The notes beneath the pieces are model-generated. The model did no database searches, was not told where the DNA came from, and saw only the letters and a list, made by a program, of their open reading frames with translations. Positions 12,082-22,369 of a DNA stretch of 64,000 bases are shown here, piece by piece (positions within the stretch are counted from its first letter, which is position 1; each line of letters opens with the position of its first letter). Made by a program: the position numbers and the translations under genes. Source of the DNA: Aaosphaeria pasadenensis (taxonomy: Eukaryota; Ascomycota; Dothideomycetes; Pleosporales); the NCBI GenBank assembly GCA_022813625.1, contig JAKLMB010000007.1, forward strand, positions 744,001 through 808,000, read 5' to 3'.

Positions 12082-13191
12082 GAGGACGGCCCGTCCGCGT
12101 CTTGGTCCCTGTCACGTTACCTGTCCTCTTCTCTCTCCCATTGTGTTAACACTCCTTCTGCATTGGTTTAGCGTTTTGTTTAAGTTATCTTGTTACCTCT
12201 TGTTGGTGGCAAAGAGCCACCCTTTTTTGTCGGTTGTTTTATACCCCAATACCTTCACTTTTGGCGTGCATTACCTTGTACCCAATTTTTCTTATTATAC
12301 CCCGGTTTGCTTTTGTCAAAATCACAACTCTTAAGGAGGTAAATTCATTCTTGGCTTCTCGTTGTACGAGACCCTAAAAATCGTTTTCTTTTTGGGATCG
12401 AATAACGAAGACTGGGACCGACCGAACGCGTTGGTTCCGATATTTGTTAGGCTGTTCCCTTTTTTGGATTCTTCAGAGACATTATACCCAACCCTTCTTT
12501 CTGTCTCTCTTCTTAACTGGCTCCATTATCAAGGCCGCCAGATACATTCTTTCCCTTATCCTTCCGCCCTTACCCTTTTGGGTTGATGGTGGTGCCGGCA
12601 TATTGCCTAGCATCAAAGCCCCATTCATTGTTTATCTCTTTTCCAGCGCTCGCATCGCACGAAGTATCCGATTTGAATGTCCCCACCGCTCTAACAATCA
12701 CTACTTTTGCCCCAATACTGTAAATTACCTACCCTAATACTACCTAATTAATGTCTATAGTACCATATGCAAAGAAAGAAAGATTCAAATGTATCGCAGG
12801 AGCTTTGATTGTATTCGTGAAATGGACCATTGATGATCATTAAGTGAATGTAGATTGTGAATAGATGGACGGTGGTTATGAGTAGTACTTGCTGCTTTTC
12901 TTCTGTCTTCTCTTGATGCGGGAGGATGAATTGAGATCGCTGTGGGTCGAGACAAGGGTTTTAATAGGGAGGTAGAGGTAGTCATAATGTTCAATAGGCG
13001 CATATGGCATGGCATGTAAAAATAAAGAGCAGATGGAGGTAGAAAGGAGATCTATTTTGTATGAGTAGATAGAAAACTAGCTATGAGACGGAGCATCAAA
13101 CAACAAATTATCATCAACAGATCATGACCTTGAGTTGGTGCATCTGCCCCAGTGGACTGATTGGACTCGCCTATACGAGTGATGCGGACAA
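12082..13191. other. 3' region of the LIM gene and convergent spacer
   Basis: T-rich sequence from 12140 to 12720 that looks like a long 3' UTR, then about 450 bp of spacer. No supported coding sequence. Confidence 0.45.
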
Positions 13192-15291
13192 TCATCGAAT
13201 ATGAGTGGTGTTGAAGAGGCGGTTGCCTGTGTCTGTAGCTCCGCTATCGGTGAACTTGGTGTGGGAATGTCTGTTTCCGTGGCCACCGAGCGCCTTGTAC
13301 AAGTTACTATCGCTCCGAAGACACTGTGCCTGCACTACACCCGCGACAATAACGATCTTGATGTCTACCTTGACCTTCCGGATAGCTTCGACAAATTCCA
13401 CGATCGTCTTGCCACTGTTGATGACTGAGTCGACGAGCAGAACCTGTTTCTGGCTCTCGAGATGGTGGTGCCTGATGTTGTCCTGGCACTCAGCATGGAC
13501 GAACATGGCAAGGGGAAATGCCTCGCTCACACCGAGTGTCATTGGCTCTCCGGCTCGCATCAATGCGATGATAGTCGTTTCCTTCTTGTATTGGAGTCGG
13601 TGTCCACTGCTGGCACTACCCAGGACGTGCTTGATGTCGCACTCTTCGAGCCCAATCACTTGGAATACGTATTCAGTTGCAAGATACCAACCGACGCGTT
13701 GATGAGCTTGCCTGAGCGTCGGTCCTGTCATGGAAGCATCCCGTGTCACCGTTGCGAGCAATTGGGCTGCGCGCTTGCTGGTTGCGAGCCAAATCGGCAG
13801 TGTCGATGCCGGAAGACTTTGGAGATGAAGATGAGAATCCTTGAAGTCTAACTCATCAAGGGTTACTATCGGTAGCCTGGTAGTATCCAGTCGATGTAGC
13901 GCAGTTCTGGGTAACCTCACTTGCACTGCTTGCAAGCCTTCCTCGTCGATGGCTTTCATCAGATCCACATCCATGCTCCTGCTCCTGAGATCTTTTTCAC
14001 CCACCACGACAACTGCTCGATGAGCTGCCTTCATCATGCCGATATCCAGCGGGCTATCTCCAAAAGCCCACACAAAAAGCTGGTGGTCATTTCTCAAGCG
14101 GGAAACAATCGCCGCTTTGTTCGCTGGAGTCACCACATAACCATCCGCGATCCGACCACCAGCAATGACCTTGACATTGTCACCTAGGCCTCGCCTTTCC
14201 AACACGATTTCCCACACACGACCAATGCCACAGCTGACAACTACTGTACCAATATGATCCTGACGGGCTGCTGTCTGTAACAGATCGAGTACTTCCGGAT
14301 GCATCTTCACGTTAGATGCAAGGAGTTGACAAAGCGATTCGAGCGAGGAATCACTGGCAGATTCCTCATACAGCAGAACTGCCTGTCGAAAGGCTTCATA
14401 TGAATACCCGGGTGGACCTCCGAAAAGGAGGGGCAGAGTGGACATGCCACCAACACGCCTCTCATCTCTCGGGGACTTGCGCATGTTCTGCATGTGATCC
14501 CAATACATGGTCCCCGTATCCTCTGCAGCCAGAGTCTTGTCGGCGTCGAAGACTAGTACCGTTTTCAGGGTACCCTGATGAGGCACGAAGATGTTATCCA
14601 ACACTGACAGGGCTCTGCTGTGGTTGTGCTGGACGTCATGCACTCGGAAGTTCTCTACCAACCTGCAAACGTTCGGAAGAACGTGTGGCGAGTCTTGCAA
14701 GCCCGAGGTGCCGACACGATGGAAGAGAATGCCATGTTCGCGGTAGAGGGTCTGCAGGTCCGAAATCTCTCTGATTTGCCACTCGGCAAGATGATCATTG
14801 CTCGACTTTGGCCGTTTCCTCGTCGTATCGCCAGTGCCGTGACGCTCGATGAGCTCCGGGTCAAAGTCCAGATAAATGATGTGGGTGTAAGTCGACCCGT
14901 CCGTGTCCGTGAAAACCACCTCGTAGTCGTCTTTATCTTCTGTCCAAAATGCCAGATGGCCCGTTACGATGGCGACTTTCCCGCTGTCGACACTGCGTTG
15001 CCTGATCGTCTCGGTTGCACGACGTCGCCAGTGGGTTTTCGCATCTCCATCGGAATCCTTGAATCCCTGAAGGCCGCCGGGAACCAGTGAATCGATCAAC
15101 TCCGATCCCTCTATGAAGAGAAAGTGCTCTCCGTTCAGTTCAGCTTTCAACTGATTGAGGAGAAATGTCTTGCCGGTCCCTGGTATTCCATAAATACCAA
15201 TGACTTTGGCTGCTTTGCCCATTGCGTCGGGAGTAACTGTTTCGCTGGCGATCGGATGGTCCGAACCGGAGATTGGATAGGAAGAGGTCAT
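13192..15291 (-). CDS. P-loop kinase / HAD phosphatase / phosphoribosyltransferase fusion
   Basis: Single-exon protein of 699 residues; the ATG at 15291 is preferred over an in-frame TTG at 15306. Three domains can be read. An N-terminal P-loop NTPase has GIPGTGKTF near residue 35. A central HAD-type phosphatase has the DADKT nucleophile motif, followed by VVSCG and the acidic AFGDSPLDIGMM motif, resembling phosphoserine phosphatase. A C-terminal uracil-phosphoribosyltransferase-like domain has TIIALMRAGEP and the PRPP-binding LLVDSVINSGKTI. The UPRT fold makes a nucleotide from a base and PRPP, the HAD domain suggests removal of a phosphate, and the P-loop domain may add one. The substrate is unknown. 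The gene ends in a region rich in polar residues. All three catalytic cores look intact. Confidence 0.85.
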   Translation of the reverse strand: MTSSYPISGSDHPIASETVTPDAMGKAAKVIGIYGIPGTGKTFLLNQLKAELNGEHFLFIEGSELIDSLVPGGLQGFKDSDGDAKTHWRRRATETIRQRSVDSGKVAIVTGHLAFWTEDKDDYEVVFTDTDGSTYTHIIYLDFDPELIERHGTGDTTRKRPKSSNDHLAEWQIREISDLQTLYREHGILFHRVGTSGLQDSPHVLPNVCRLVENFRVHDVQHNHSRALSVLDNIFVPHQGTLKTVLVFDADKTLAAEDTGTMYWDHMQNMRKSPRDERRVGGMSTLPLLFGGPPGYSYEAFRQAVLLYEESASDSSLESLCQLLASNVKMHPEVLDLLQTAARQDHIGTVVVSCGIGRVWEIVLERRGLGDNVKVIAGGRIADGYVVTPANKAAIVSRLRNDHQLFVWAFGDSPLDIGMMKAAHRAVVVVGEKDLRSRSMDVDLMKAIDEEGLQAVQVRLPRTALHRLDTTRLPIVTLDELDFKDSHLHLQSLPASTLPIWLATSKRAAQLLATVTRDASMTGPTLRQAHQRVGWYLATEYVFQVIGLEECDIKHVLGSASSGHRLQYKKETTIIALMRAGEPMTLGVSEAFPLAMFVHAECQDNIRHHHLESQKQVLLVDSVINSGKTIVEFVEAIRKVKVDIKIVIVAGVVQAQCLRSDSNLYKALGGHGNRHSHTKFTDSGATDTGNRLFNTTHIR

Positions 15292-15625
15292 TGTGAAATG
15301 GTTCAATATTTGGGAAATATTATTTCAAGAAGCGATGATGACCGAAGAATGATCAAAAGTGATATGAAAGTCAAGAGAGCGAGGGCAAGAGAGTTCATTT
15401 ATAAGTCACAGTTTAGTTAGTATCTATCTAATTCCTGTCATGGTTTGTGTACATAAAGTCTTCAGGAACAACGTTCGGGTAGACGGTATCTTCCAAAATC
15501 GCAAAGAATTGTCTAAAACCCAAATTTGTTTGCCATGCATGCAACCCCACCAACTCTCCCTCACCGGAGCATGCACCTAGACAAAGAAGTGAAAAAGAGC
15601 CCATGCATGCCTACAGCAGCAGAGG
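15292..15625. other. Spacer between two minus-strand genes
   Basis: About 330 bp holding the fusion gene's promoter and the 3' end of the next gene. An open minus-strand stretch (to 15428) exists, but joining it to the upstream gene needs a splice whose phase does not fit. Confidence 0.4.
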
Positions 15626-16075
15626 CTATACCTGCCGCAATCTACGGGCAACCCGCAGGAACTTGTAATGGTCGAGATTGTGACGAGCAGCAACTCCTCT
15701 GATTTTCGCATCCTTGCCCGGATTCACCACCTCCCCCACTGACCGCCAATTCGGAGCACGGCATAAACATGATGCCATTCGGTAAAAGCCCCATCGCAGC
15801 GTGAACTTGCCGATCATGTAGGCGTAGACCCCGATGTTTGTGAAGCTCGAGCAAGGCGGTAACTCCTGAGTCGGATGGCCGTCGTGGCGGGCCCGACTAA
15901 TTGAGAAGAAAACATCTGATGTTTCGCTGAGTCGTAAAATTGGCGTAGGAGCAGTGCGGACCTCTTCAAGTTCTTCTCGGAGACGGTCGCGGTGCCACTG
16001 GGGGCAATTGATGCGCTCCATACCCAGCATGTTGTGCCAGGCTCGCAGGAATCGATGTCCAACTCGGGTGTTCAT
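15626..16075 (-). CDS. Small conserved-looking fungal protein of unknown function
   Basis: Single exon, 149 residues, starting at a clean ATG. No signal peptide or membrane segment is seen. The chain is rich in Arg, Trp and His, with recognisable blocks RAWHNMLGMERINCPQ, RLSETSDVFFSISRARHDG, YMIGKFTLRWGFYRMAS and VVNPGKDAKI. I recall similar short proteins, often in several copies, in related fungi, but cannot name a domain or function. The stop falls inside GTATAG directly after a possible donor, so a further exon is conceivable; the residues before the stop already look like the end of the family. It lies upstream of, and in the same direction as, the kinase-phosphatase-PRT fusion; there is no evidence of a functional link. 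Confidence 0.7.
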   Translation of the reverse strand: MNTRVGHRFLRAWHNMLGMERINCPQWHRDRLREELEEVRTAPTPILRLSETSDVFFSISRARHDGHPTQELPPCSSFTNIGVYAYMIGKFTLRWGFYRMASCLCRAPNWRSVGEVVNPGKDAKIRGVAARHNLDHYKFLRVARRLRQV

Positions 16076-19000
16076 GTTCGTGATGATTTATGTCGGCTTG
16101 TGGAACCCAAAAAATTGTATATATTCGCGTCGGTTGTGACAAGATATGATGGTTGTAATGTGAGGAAGGAGACGCTGATAAAGCCCTTCAAAAGTGCTTA
16201 AGAAGTGTTTGAACGTGCCTCTGAATTGATTCACCTGCAAACTTGGACCATTCGACTTGCACCTATGCGGAGGAGGAAGTGAATCATCAGCTCCACAATG
16301 AACAGATGGGCACAATATTGATATACAAATGTGTGGTTACACTTCTACTTTTCTGGCTCATCAAAATCTTGATGCACGGCCTCTCCCGTGTTCATCACCA
16401 TGAAATGGAGACAAGGACGAGAATGATGTGGGAAAGTATATATAATGTGTAGTGCATTTAATCTTCTTGAGCTGAAGTATAGGTCTTTGAATCTGTACTC
16501 CAAAAAGGTATGATAACCTGCTATCATACTTGTATATCATTATTGTTTCTTATAACAAGATCACGGTACAGGTATTTGCGACGAAGAAACAAGATGCAAT
16601 TGCATGGAAACGCATAAATTGCCATGATCTTTTGATCCCATCGAGACCGTCACGTTAAGATCAAAAGACACAACAAAATGGCATGAACTAATCCAGTATG
16701 AACAATCGAGCCCTGATTTTGAAGGCAAACCCATCATGAACATAATCTCAATGCATTGCTTGGTCGTACGTAGATTTCTTCGACTGTCGTGAAGAAGAAT
16801 AAATATGTCGTTGGGGTTGTGGAATGGATGTGTGGTGGAATATGGGAAGCATGAGGTTTGAAAGATATTGGCACAACAATATCAAGTCTGTTACTGTCAC
16901 ACAAATTTGATGGAATGTACATCTCGTTTAGAGTGACGATCGGCAGTACGTGTTCTGATCCACGGGTAGTTCTTACACAGTGAATCAAACCGCAGCTCTA
17001 CTCATTCTTGCTACCTTAAGATTTGCCTCAATCGATATAGATGGAAGACAATTGCACTGTGTGAGAAGAGCGCGCAGCAATTTTCGCCAAATGGCATTCG
17101 TCTTTTCCCGAATACTTTGCGAATTAGTCCGTTGTCAGCAGCACAAACATAGTTCATTCAGACCTGACGTTTCCTTCCTGCTTTGCAGCCTGAGGCATAT
17201 GCGCCTACCACTCATGCGCCTACCACTCACCGGATCCTCATTCACCCGAACAATCTTCAAAACACTAAACAACATCCAGCCACAAACTCTCCTCATTCGG
17301 ACAGTTGTGATTCCGAATTCAACAAACAACTTGCCTGCAGGAAACCAAGCGGGTCTGTGGCGATGGAGAAACATGTGAATTGCATTTCCTGGTCCCGAAT
17401 ACGGTAAACCCAAGAATAGAAAGAAAGGTGCTGGCTCGTTTTGGAACAGGTAGTCTGCTTTGTTTCTGTTTCTGTTAGACTGATGCGTCCCCCACCCCGC
17501 ATCACAGGCGTATGATGCGTGAACGGTGTTTCAGGGTACGTAGGGTGCGAATATTCATAGTCGGGCCGATGGAGTGATGCATGCGGTGGACACACGGTAT
17601 AGTCTGGACCGAAAGAATAACGTCAGTATGTGGCTGCGAGTTTGTTGAATTGTTTATGTGCGTCGCAATGATCCACGATTGTTGATGACATTGTCGAGAA
17701 GTAGTGGTTGGGACGCTGGGCCGGTGCACCGCCTCACACGCCCGTCGAGCCGTGCCGTTGCAGGGTCTAGGGTAGGCGAGCTTGGGTTTGGCGGTAAGAT
17801 GCATCCATTGCTTGTGTGGCTAGGCATCTGAGTGTTTATCCTACCTTTCAAACGTTTGGCTCGCTCGATAAGCTGCTTCACTTTGATTGGAGTGCTTGAT
17901 TACATGGCAAGGGATTTGAGACACTGCTGTAGGAATTGTGGTGATTATAGTCTGTTGTAGTGATGGAATGAGTGCTTGAACAAGAAGGCGGGAAGGATAT
18001 CGGCCGAACTTGCCCTACTGCCTGGCTGTCTAATTGTTTTGTTGAAGTTTTCAACATACATGCATCGTTTGGTAAGCTTGCCTATATGTAAAGGAGAAGA
18101 ACTCAACCCTGATCATGGAAGTGGATTAGAGCTACACCGCCCGAAGAGCACAGTTCCAATGGTGCAGTTTCTTGTTAAGAGACTTACAGGACGATAGCAG
18201 CGCAATGGTGATGGCAAGTTGCAGCTAAAGCGCTTGATGCTCAGCTGTGCCATTTTGTTTCTGTGCCGGTATAGCATGCCTGTGAAGCCACTTACAACTG
18301 ATGGGGCATTGCCCCATGTTGGCAACTTGACATGTGGCTATGCGAGACGAAGACTCTCCTTCAACATGCGCCAATGCCAGATTGTCTTCTACTCGACCGG
18401 TAGCCTTCCAGGGAAGATAATCTCTGAATGTGAATCAGCGCTTGAGACACCTCGGGACTGAATTCCTGCTCGATAGTAATCCGGTACCGCCGCTTCATGC
18501 TCTTACTATAGTGACAATCTCATACACAGCATATTGTCCTTTGTGCCTCACCACTACAACGGAGCTTCAGAATGTGGTTTGATCGTGGTTGATTGAGATA
18601 TCTGATGAGGATCTAAGTGCCGACCTCCGATGATGTTGCGGCCCTAGTGGACGTGAGACACAAGAACATCGCCCATGTTCCAGGTTGTTTCGGCAGCAAG
18701 TGCAAGCAAAGCGCACGATAACGAGGGAAAGGCTTGTAAATGTCGTCAGAGAAGGGTGTTGCTACCGGAAGTTCGGAGGATAGGCTGACTGAAATGAACA
18801 GCCCAAGGGCTGAAATGCATGAAAACCAGACTGAATCTGGGACGAAAAGGCAATATCTCCAGGCAGCGAGAAAACCAGAAAGGCGCCATGTTAGCTCAGT
18901 TGGGAATGTTGAGGTCGGAAATCGGGGTGTAATATTCCTCAATATGAACACCTGCACAGCTGCGCCTCTACGCACAGCATATGCATCGTGCTAATTGGTG

Positions 19001-19271
19001 CTGTGGTTGCGCCTGGGGCAGTGAGAATACGGTGAAGCATCGATAAAATGTGGCTGAGTTGCGCGACTAAGCCACACATTCAACCAATCATATGATGTGG
19101 CTTGCACGTCATGATGGTTTAGGGTGATGCGTAGGCGTAGAGCGAGGCTCCCCCCCCCAGCCTTACCGTGGTTCATTACAGTATTAAGCAAAGGAATATG
19201 CTCCTCGACTTCGAGATTGCGGTCCTATTCCAGTTTCTGTGTTCCAAAAATACATCGCTCGTTGCGCAGCG
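16076..19271. other. Gene-poor region
   Basis: About 3.2 kb with only short, unsupported frames (up to 132 codons) on both strands. It contains a 15-bp unit repeated twice in tandem at 17199-17228. The last part (from about 19120) is open in several frames and may hold the 5' end of the C2H2 gene. Confidence 0.4.
17199..17228. repeat. 15-bp direct tandem repeat, two copies
   Basis: The sequence ATGCGCCTACCACTC occurs twice back to back. It may be chance or a recent slippage event; no coding role is seen. Confidence 0.75.
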
Positions 19272-19607
19272 ATGACGATGCGACCGCGCAAGCAACCAGC
19301 GACGAGCCTCTACCTTACGTTGAAAGTCATCCAAGCCATCAAACAGCTTCGTAGGCATGCGAGGCCGACCGTGTCGAGCTTCTCGAGCAGAATGTCAGGT
19401 CTTGGCGGGACTCATTGCCACCGACTAGAGATGGATGCTTTGAGGAAGATCGAAAAGAGTCTGTCACGGGTTAGCCCAAAGAGCACGAAGCAGCTCCGTC
19501 AGTCTTCGAACCGAGTGTGCAAAAGTCGCCGGGGGACCAGGCCAACGTTAAGGCTGGAGACCTCGGGTCGGGATGATCCCGTGGATCCAAACGCCACTAG
19601 CGATAAG

Positions 19608-22369
19608 ATGCAACAGTACGTTCATGAGTAGCCTCGGTTGCTTGTAGTTGTTTTTGTTTCATGGCTAAGCTTTCGGAATAGCGTGTTCAACCTCCTAGAC
19701 GGAAAGGTCAGTCCTGCATTGACCACGGCAACTTGCTCAAACGACAAGCTCTTCCTCCTCAAACAAAACGAAGCGTCGTTCGAGGGGTGCTCCCTGAACG
19801 AAACGATCCAAAATCTAATTTTGGTGTACAACGCTATTGAAGTTTTGAATGCAGTGCGATCGACACATGATGATGAGTTGCTCATTGCGAAAGGCGAAGA
19901 TTTTGGATTGGACATTGACGAGAAGTTCATTGCCAATTATTCGCACATCTTACTGTCGCTGCAGGCAATGTTGCTAGAGACGCTTGCGCGCAAAGTTGTC
20001 GAGACTCTGATCGAGAATGACATTGACAAGCGGCAACGGAGGCTTCTGAATTGGCTCCTTTCATCGGCGCAGCATCCATTGGATAGCCATCTGCTCAGCA
20101 CGACATGGCCATGGTCTTTGAAACCATCTCTCGCTGTGCTCTGGGTAAGTCTCCATCCTTGTCCTGTAGTGCTCTATCCTTCCGCCCCATCTGCACGTGT
20201 AATGTAGCAGATCATAGTGGGATGGTAAATGGAAGATACTGATTCCGAGTCCAGGGAGTGTGCTGGATGTTCTACTACCCCGAGCAACGAAACGACAAAG
20301 GGGCCAGTAGCGATGAGGCATCATCTAGCGAGCGTGTGCGGCGAGACAGGTTTCTAGCAGACGAGTGGTTGCAGAACTGGAATGTGCCGGCTCAGAACGA
20401 CTGTAAGTTTGGTTTAAAGTTCATGGTTTTTGTTTTAAGGTTTCTTTTTCTGAAGGAGGGGTGGGTAGTGTGCTGTTTTGTGTGAGAGAAGAATGATGCT
20501 AAATCAGGCAACGAAACAGATCTGAATTGGGGATTGCAAAACCAAGCTCTCCTCAGGCAGTCGGAGGTTGGATTTGCCGATGAATCCCAGGGTCTTGGCG
20601 GCGACGTTAGTCATGACAGTCATGACCCCGGTAGGCCTGGGCACGCTAGTGGGGAGACCCTGGTCGAAGATCACTTTGGTGAGTCAGTGAATTGCTGTTC
20701 CTTTTTGCGGCCAATGAGCCGAGTCACGGGTCATCCTACCTCCTCCACCTCCATCACCAACTATTACGGTTTCTACCTGATTCCAATCCTACTACCTACT
20801 ACCCTACCTAAAACCGTGAAACTCCTCATGGCCAAAATCCTGCCCTGGATCGCCACTCCTTCGAGGAACTGGTACCTAGCCTTCTGAATCCCACTAATTG
20901 CCATCCAGGTCTAGGCGCCCAATACGCCTCAACTACTACTTATCCACCTCATTCCCTCGTGTCCCGGCCCTTTCAAGATCAAGTCCAAATCCAAGTCCAA
21001 GCATCTGATTTATTATTGGACCCTGCAAGCTCAAGCAGCATTGCCACGAATCATCCCCATCACCGTAATAGTGATTCACAAGTACAGGATACTTGCATTT
21101 TCGCTTTTACTCAACCCGACCAGCCATTCGCTGTAAACGTCAACGTCAACCAAGACGACCACGACGCATACCAGGCGTGGTCTACCCAGTTGACGCAACC
21201 CGCATTGCCACCTCTCGAACAGCACAGTCACAGTCGTCACCTGAATACGTCCGTATCCGTGCCCACTGTTAGAGTCAACCATAGCGCGGAAAACCAAGGG
21301 TTTCCTGCTGCGCCACTAAATTTCGCGGCCTACACCAACACACCTGTATATCATCGTCAACACCTCCAACCTCAGGCGCAACCACCGCATATTCACACCG
21401 ACTTTTCTTACGATCCTCAAGTATCCTTCCCTGCCGCCAACGATATGGGAGGCCACGAGCGCAACGATTCTGTGAATTCCATTTCCAACATGCCAACTCC
21501 AATCAGCATCGCCGAGACCCGTTCTCCTCTGCTTTCGCCTGTAGGTGGGCCACGCCGACCTTCCATCACCAGTTCTCATGGACATGTCACATCAAGACAT
21601 CCATCCGTGTCGGAAGATGGAGGAGACGTCGATCGTGACGGAGACATTTCGCCTAGGAGGAATAGTCCCTTCAAGCGCTCCGAAGAGCCTACTAAGAATG
21701 CTGAGGGCAAGATGATATGCAAACATCCTGATTGTTCAACCCTGATCTTCGATCGCAAATGCGAGTGGAGGTGAGTTATCTTCCCGTCCTTCCAACTATT
21801 CACTTTGCAGCCCTCGAAAGCTAACGTAGTTCTACAGTAAACATATGGACAAACACGACAGACCCTACAAATGTACTGCAAAGGGCTGCGAGAAGCTCCA
21901 GGGTTTCACCTACAGTGGAGGCCTCTTGCGCCACGAGCGCGAAGTTCACAAGATGCACGGCGGCACCAAGAAGTCGCTCTACTGCCCCTTCGCCGACTGC
22001 AAACGCAGCACTGGCGCCGGCTTCACGCGCAAGGAGAACCTCGCTGAGCATGTTCGTCGCGTACATCGTCGTACGAGCATGTCTTCGGACCTTGGGAACT
22101 TGATCATTCGTCGCTCAGACACTCTTAGAGACGATGCCTCGGAAAGCCGTCTCTCCCCTGAGATGTCATATCCTCGATCGCTCGACGGAGACGACGATTA
22201 CAGTCTCAAGCGTAAGAGATTCTCTGAGGCGGGGATCTCTGAAGCAGGTGATGAGCCTGATCTCCGGTCCGAAGTGAAGCGTCTGCGTAGTCTTATCGAG
22301 GCCAGAGACCGAACGGTTGCCGATCTCCGAGAGGCCATAGATGCTCTCCAGCAACAAGCTCGAAGGTAA
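19608..22369 (+). CDS. C2H2 zinc-finger transcription factor
   Basis: Six exons: up to 19615, then 19682-20144, 20255-20402, 20508-20678, 20909-21770 and 21838-22369. All phases agree; the 230-bp fourth intron joins what look like two separate ORFs. From the ATG at 19608 the product is 727 residues. An in-frame ATG at 19272 would add 112 basic residues, and which start is right is unresolved. The N-terminal 250 residues are helical and unidentified (LLNWLLSSAQHPLD, WMFYYPEQ, DEWLQNWN). Then comes a long Gln/His/Pro/Ser-rich disordered part. Three C2H2 fingers follow, each with CxxxxC spacing: the first (CKHPDC...HMDKH) is split by the last intron, the second begins CTAKGC and the third CPFADC. 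A coiled coil (SEVKRLRSLIEARDRTVADL) ends the protein. It is probably a DNA-binding regulator; its targets are unknown. Confidence 0.78.

Noticed and set aside
13205..13851. Plus-strand frames of 129-165 codons within the fusion gene
   Set aside because: They overlap an intact catalytic frame on the other strand and show no family motif.
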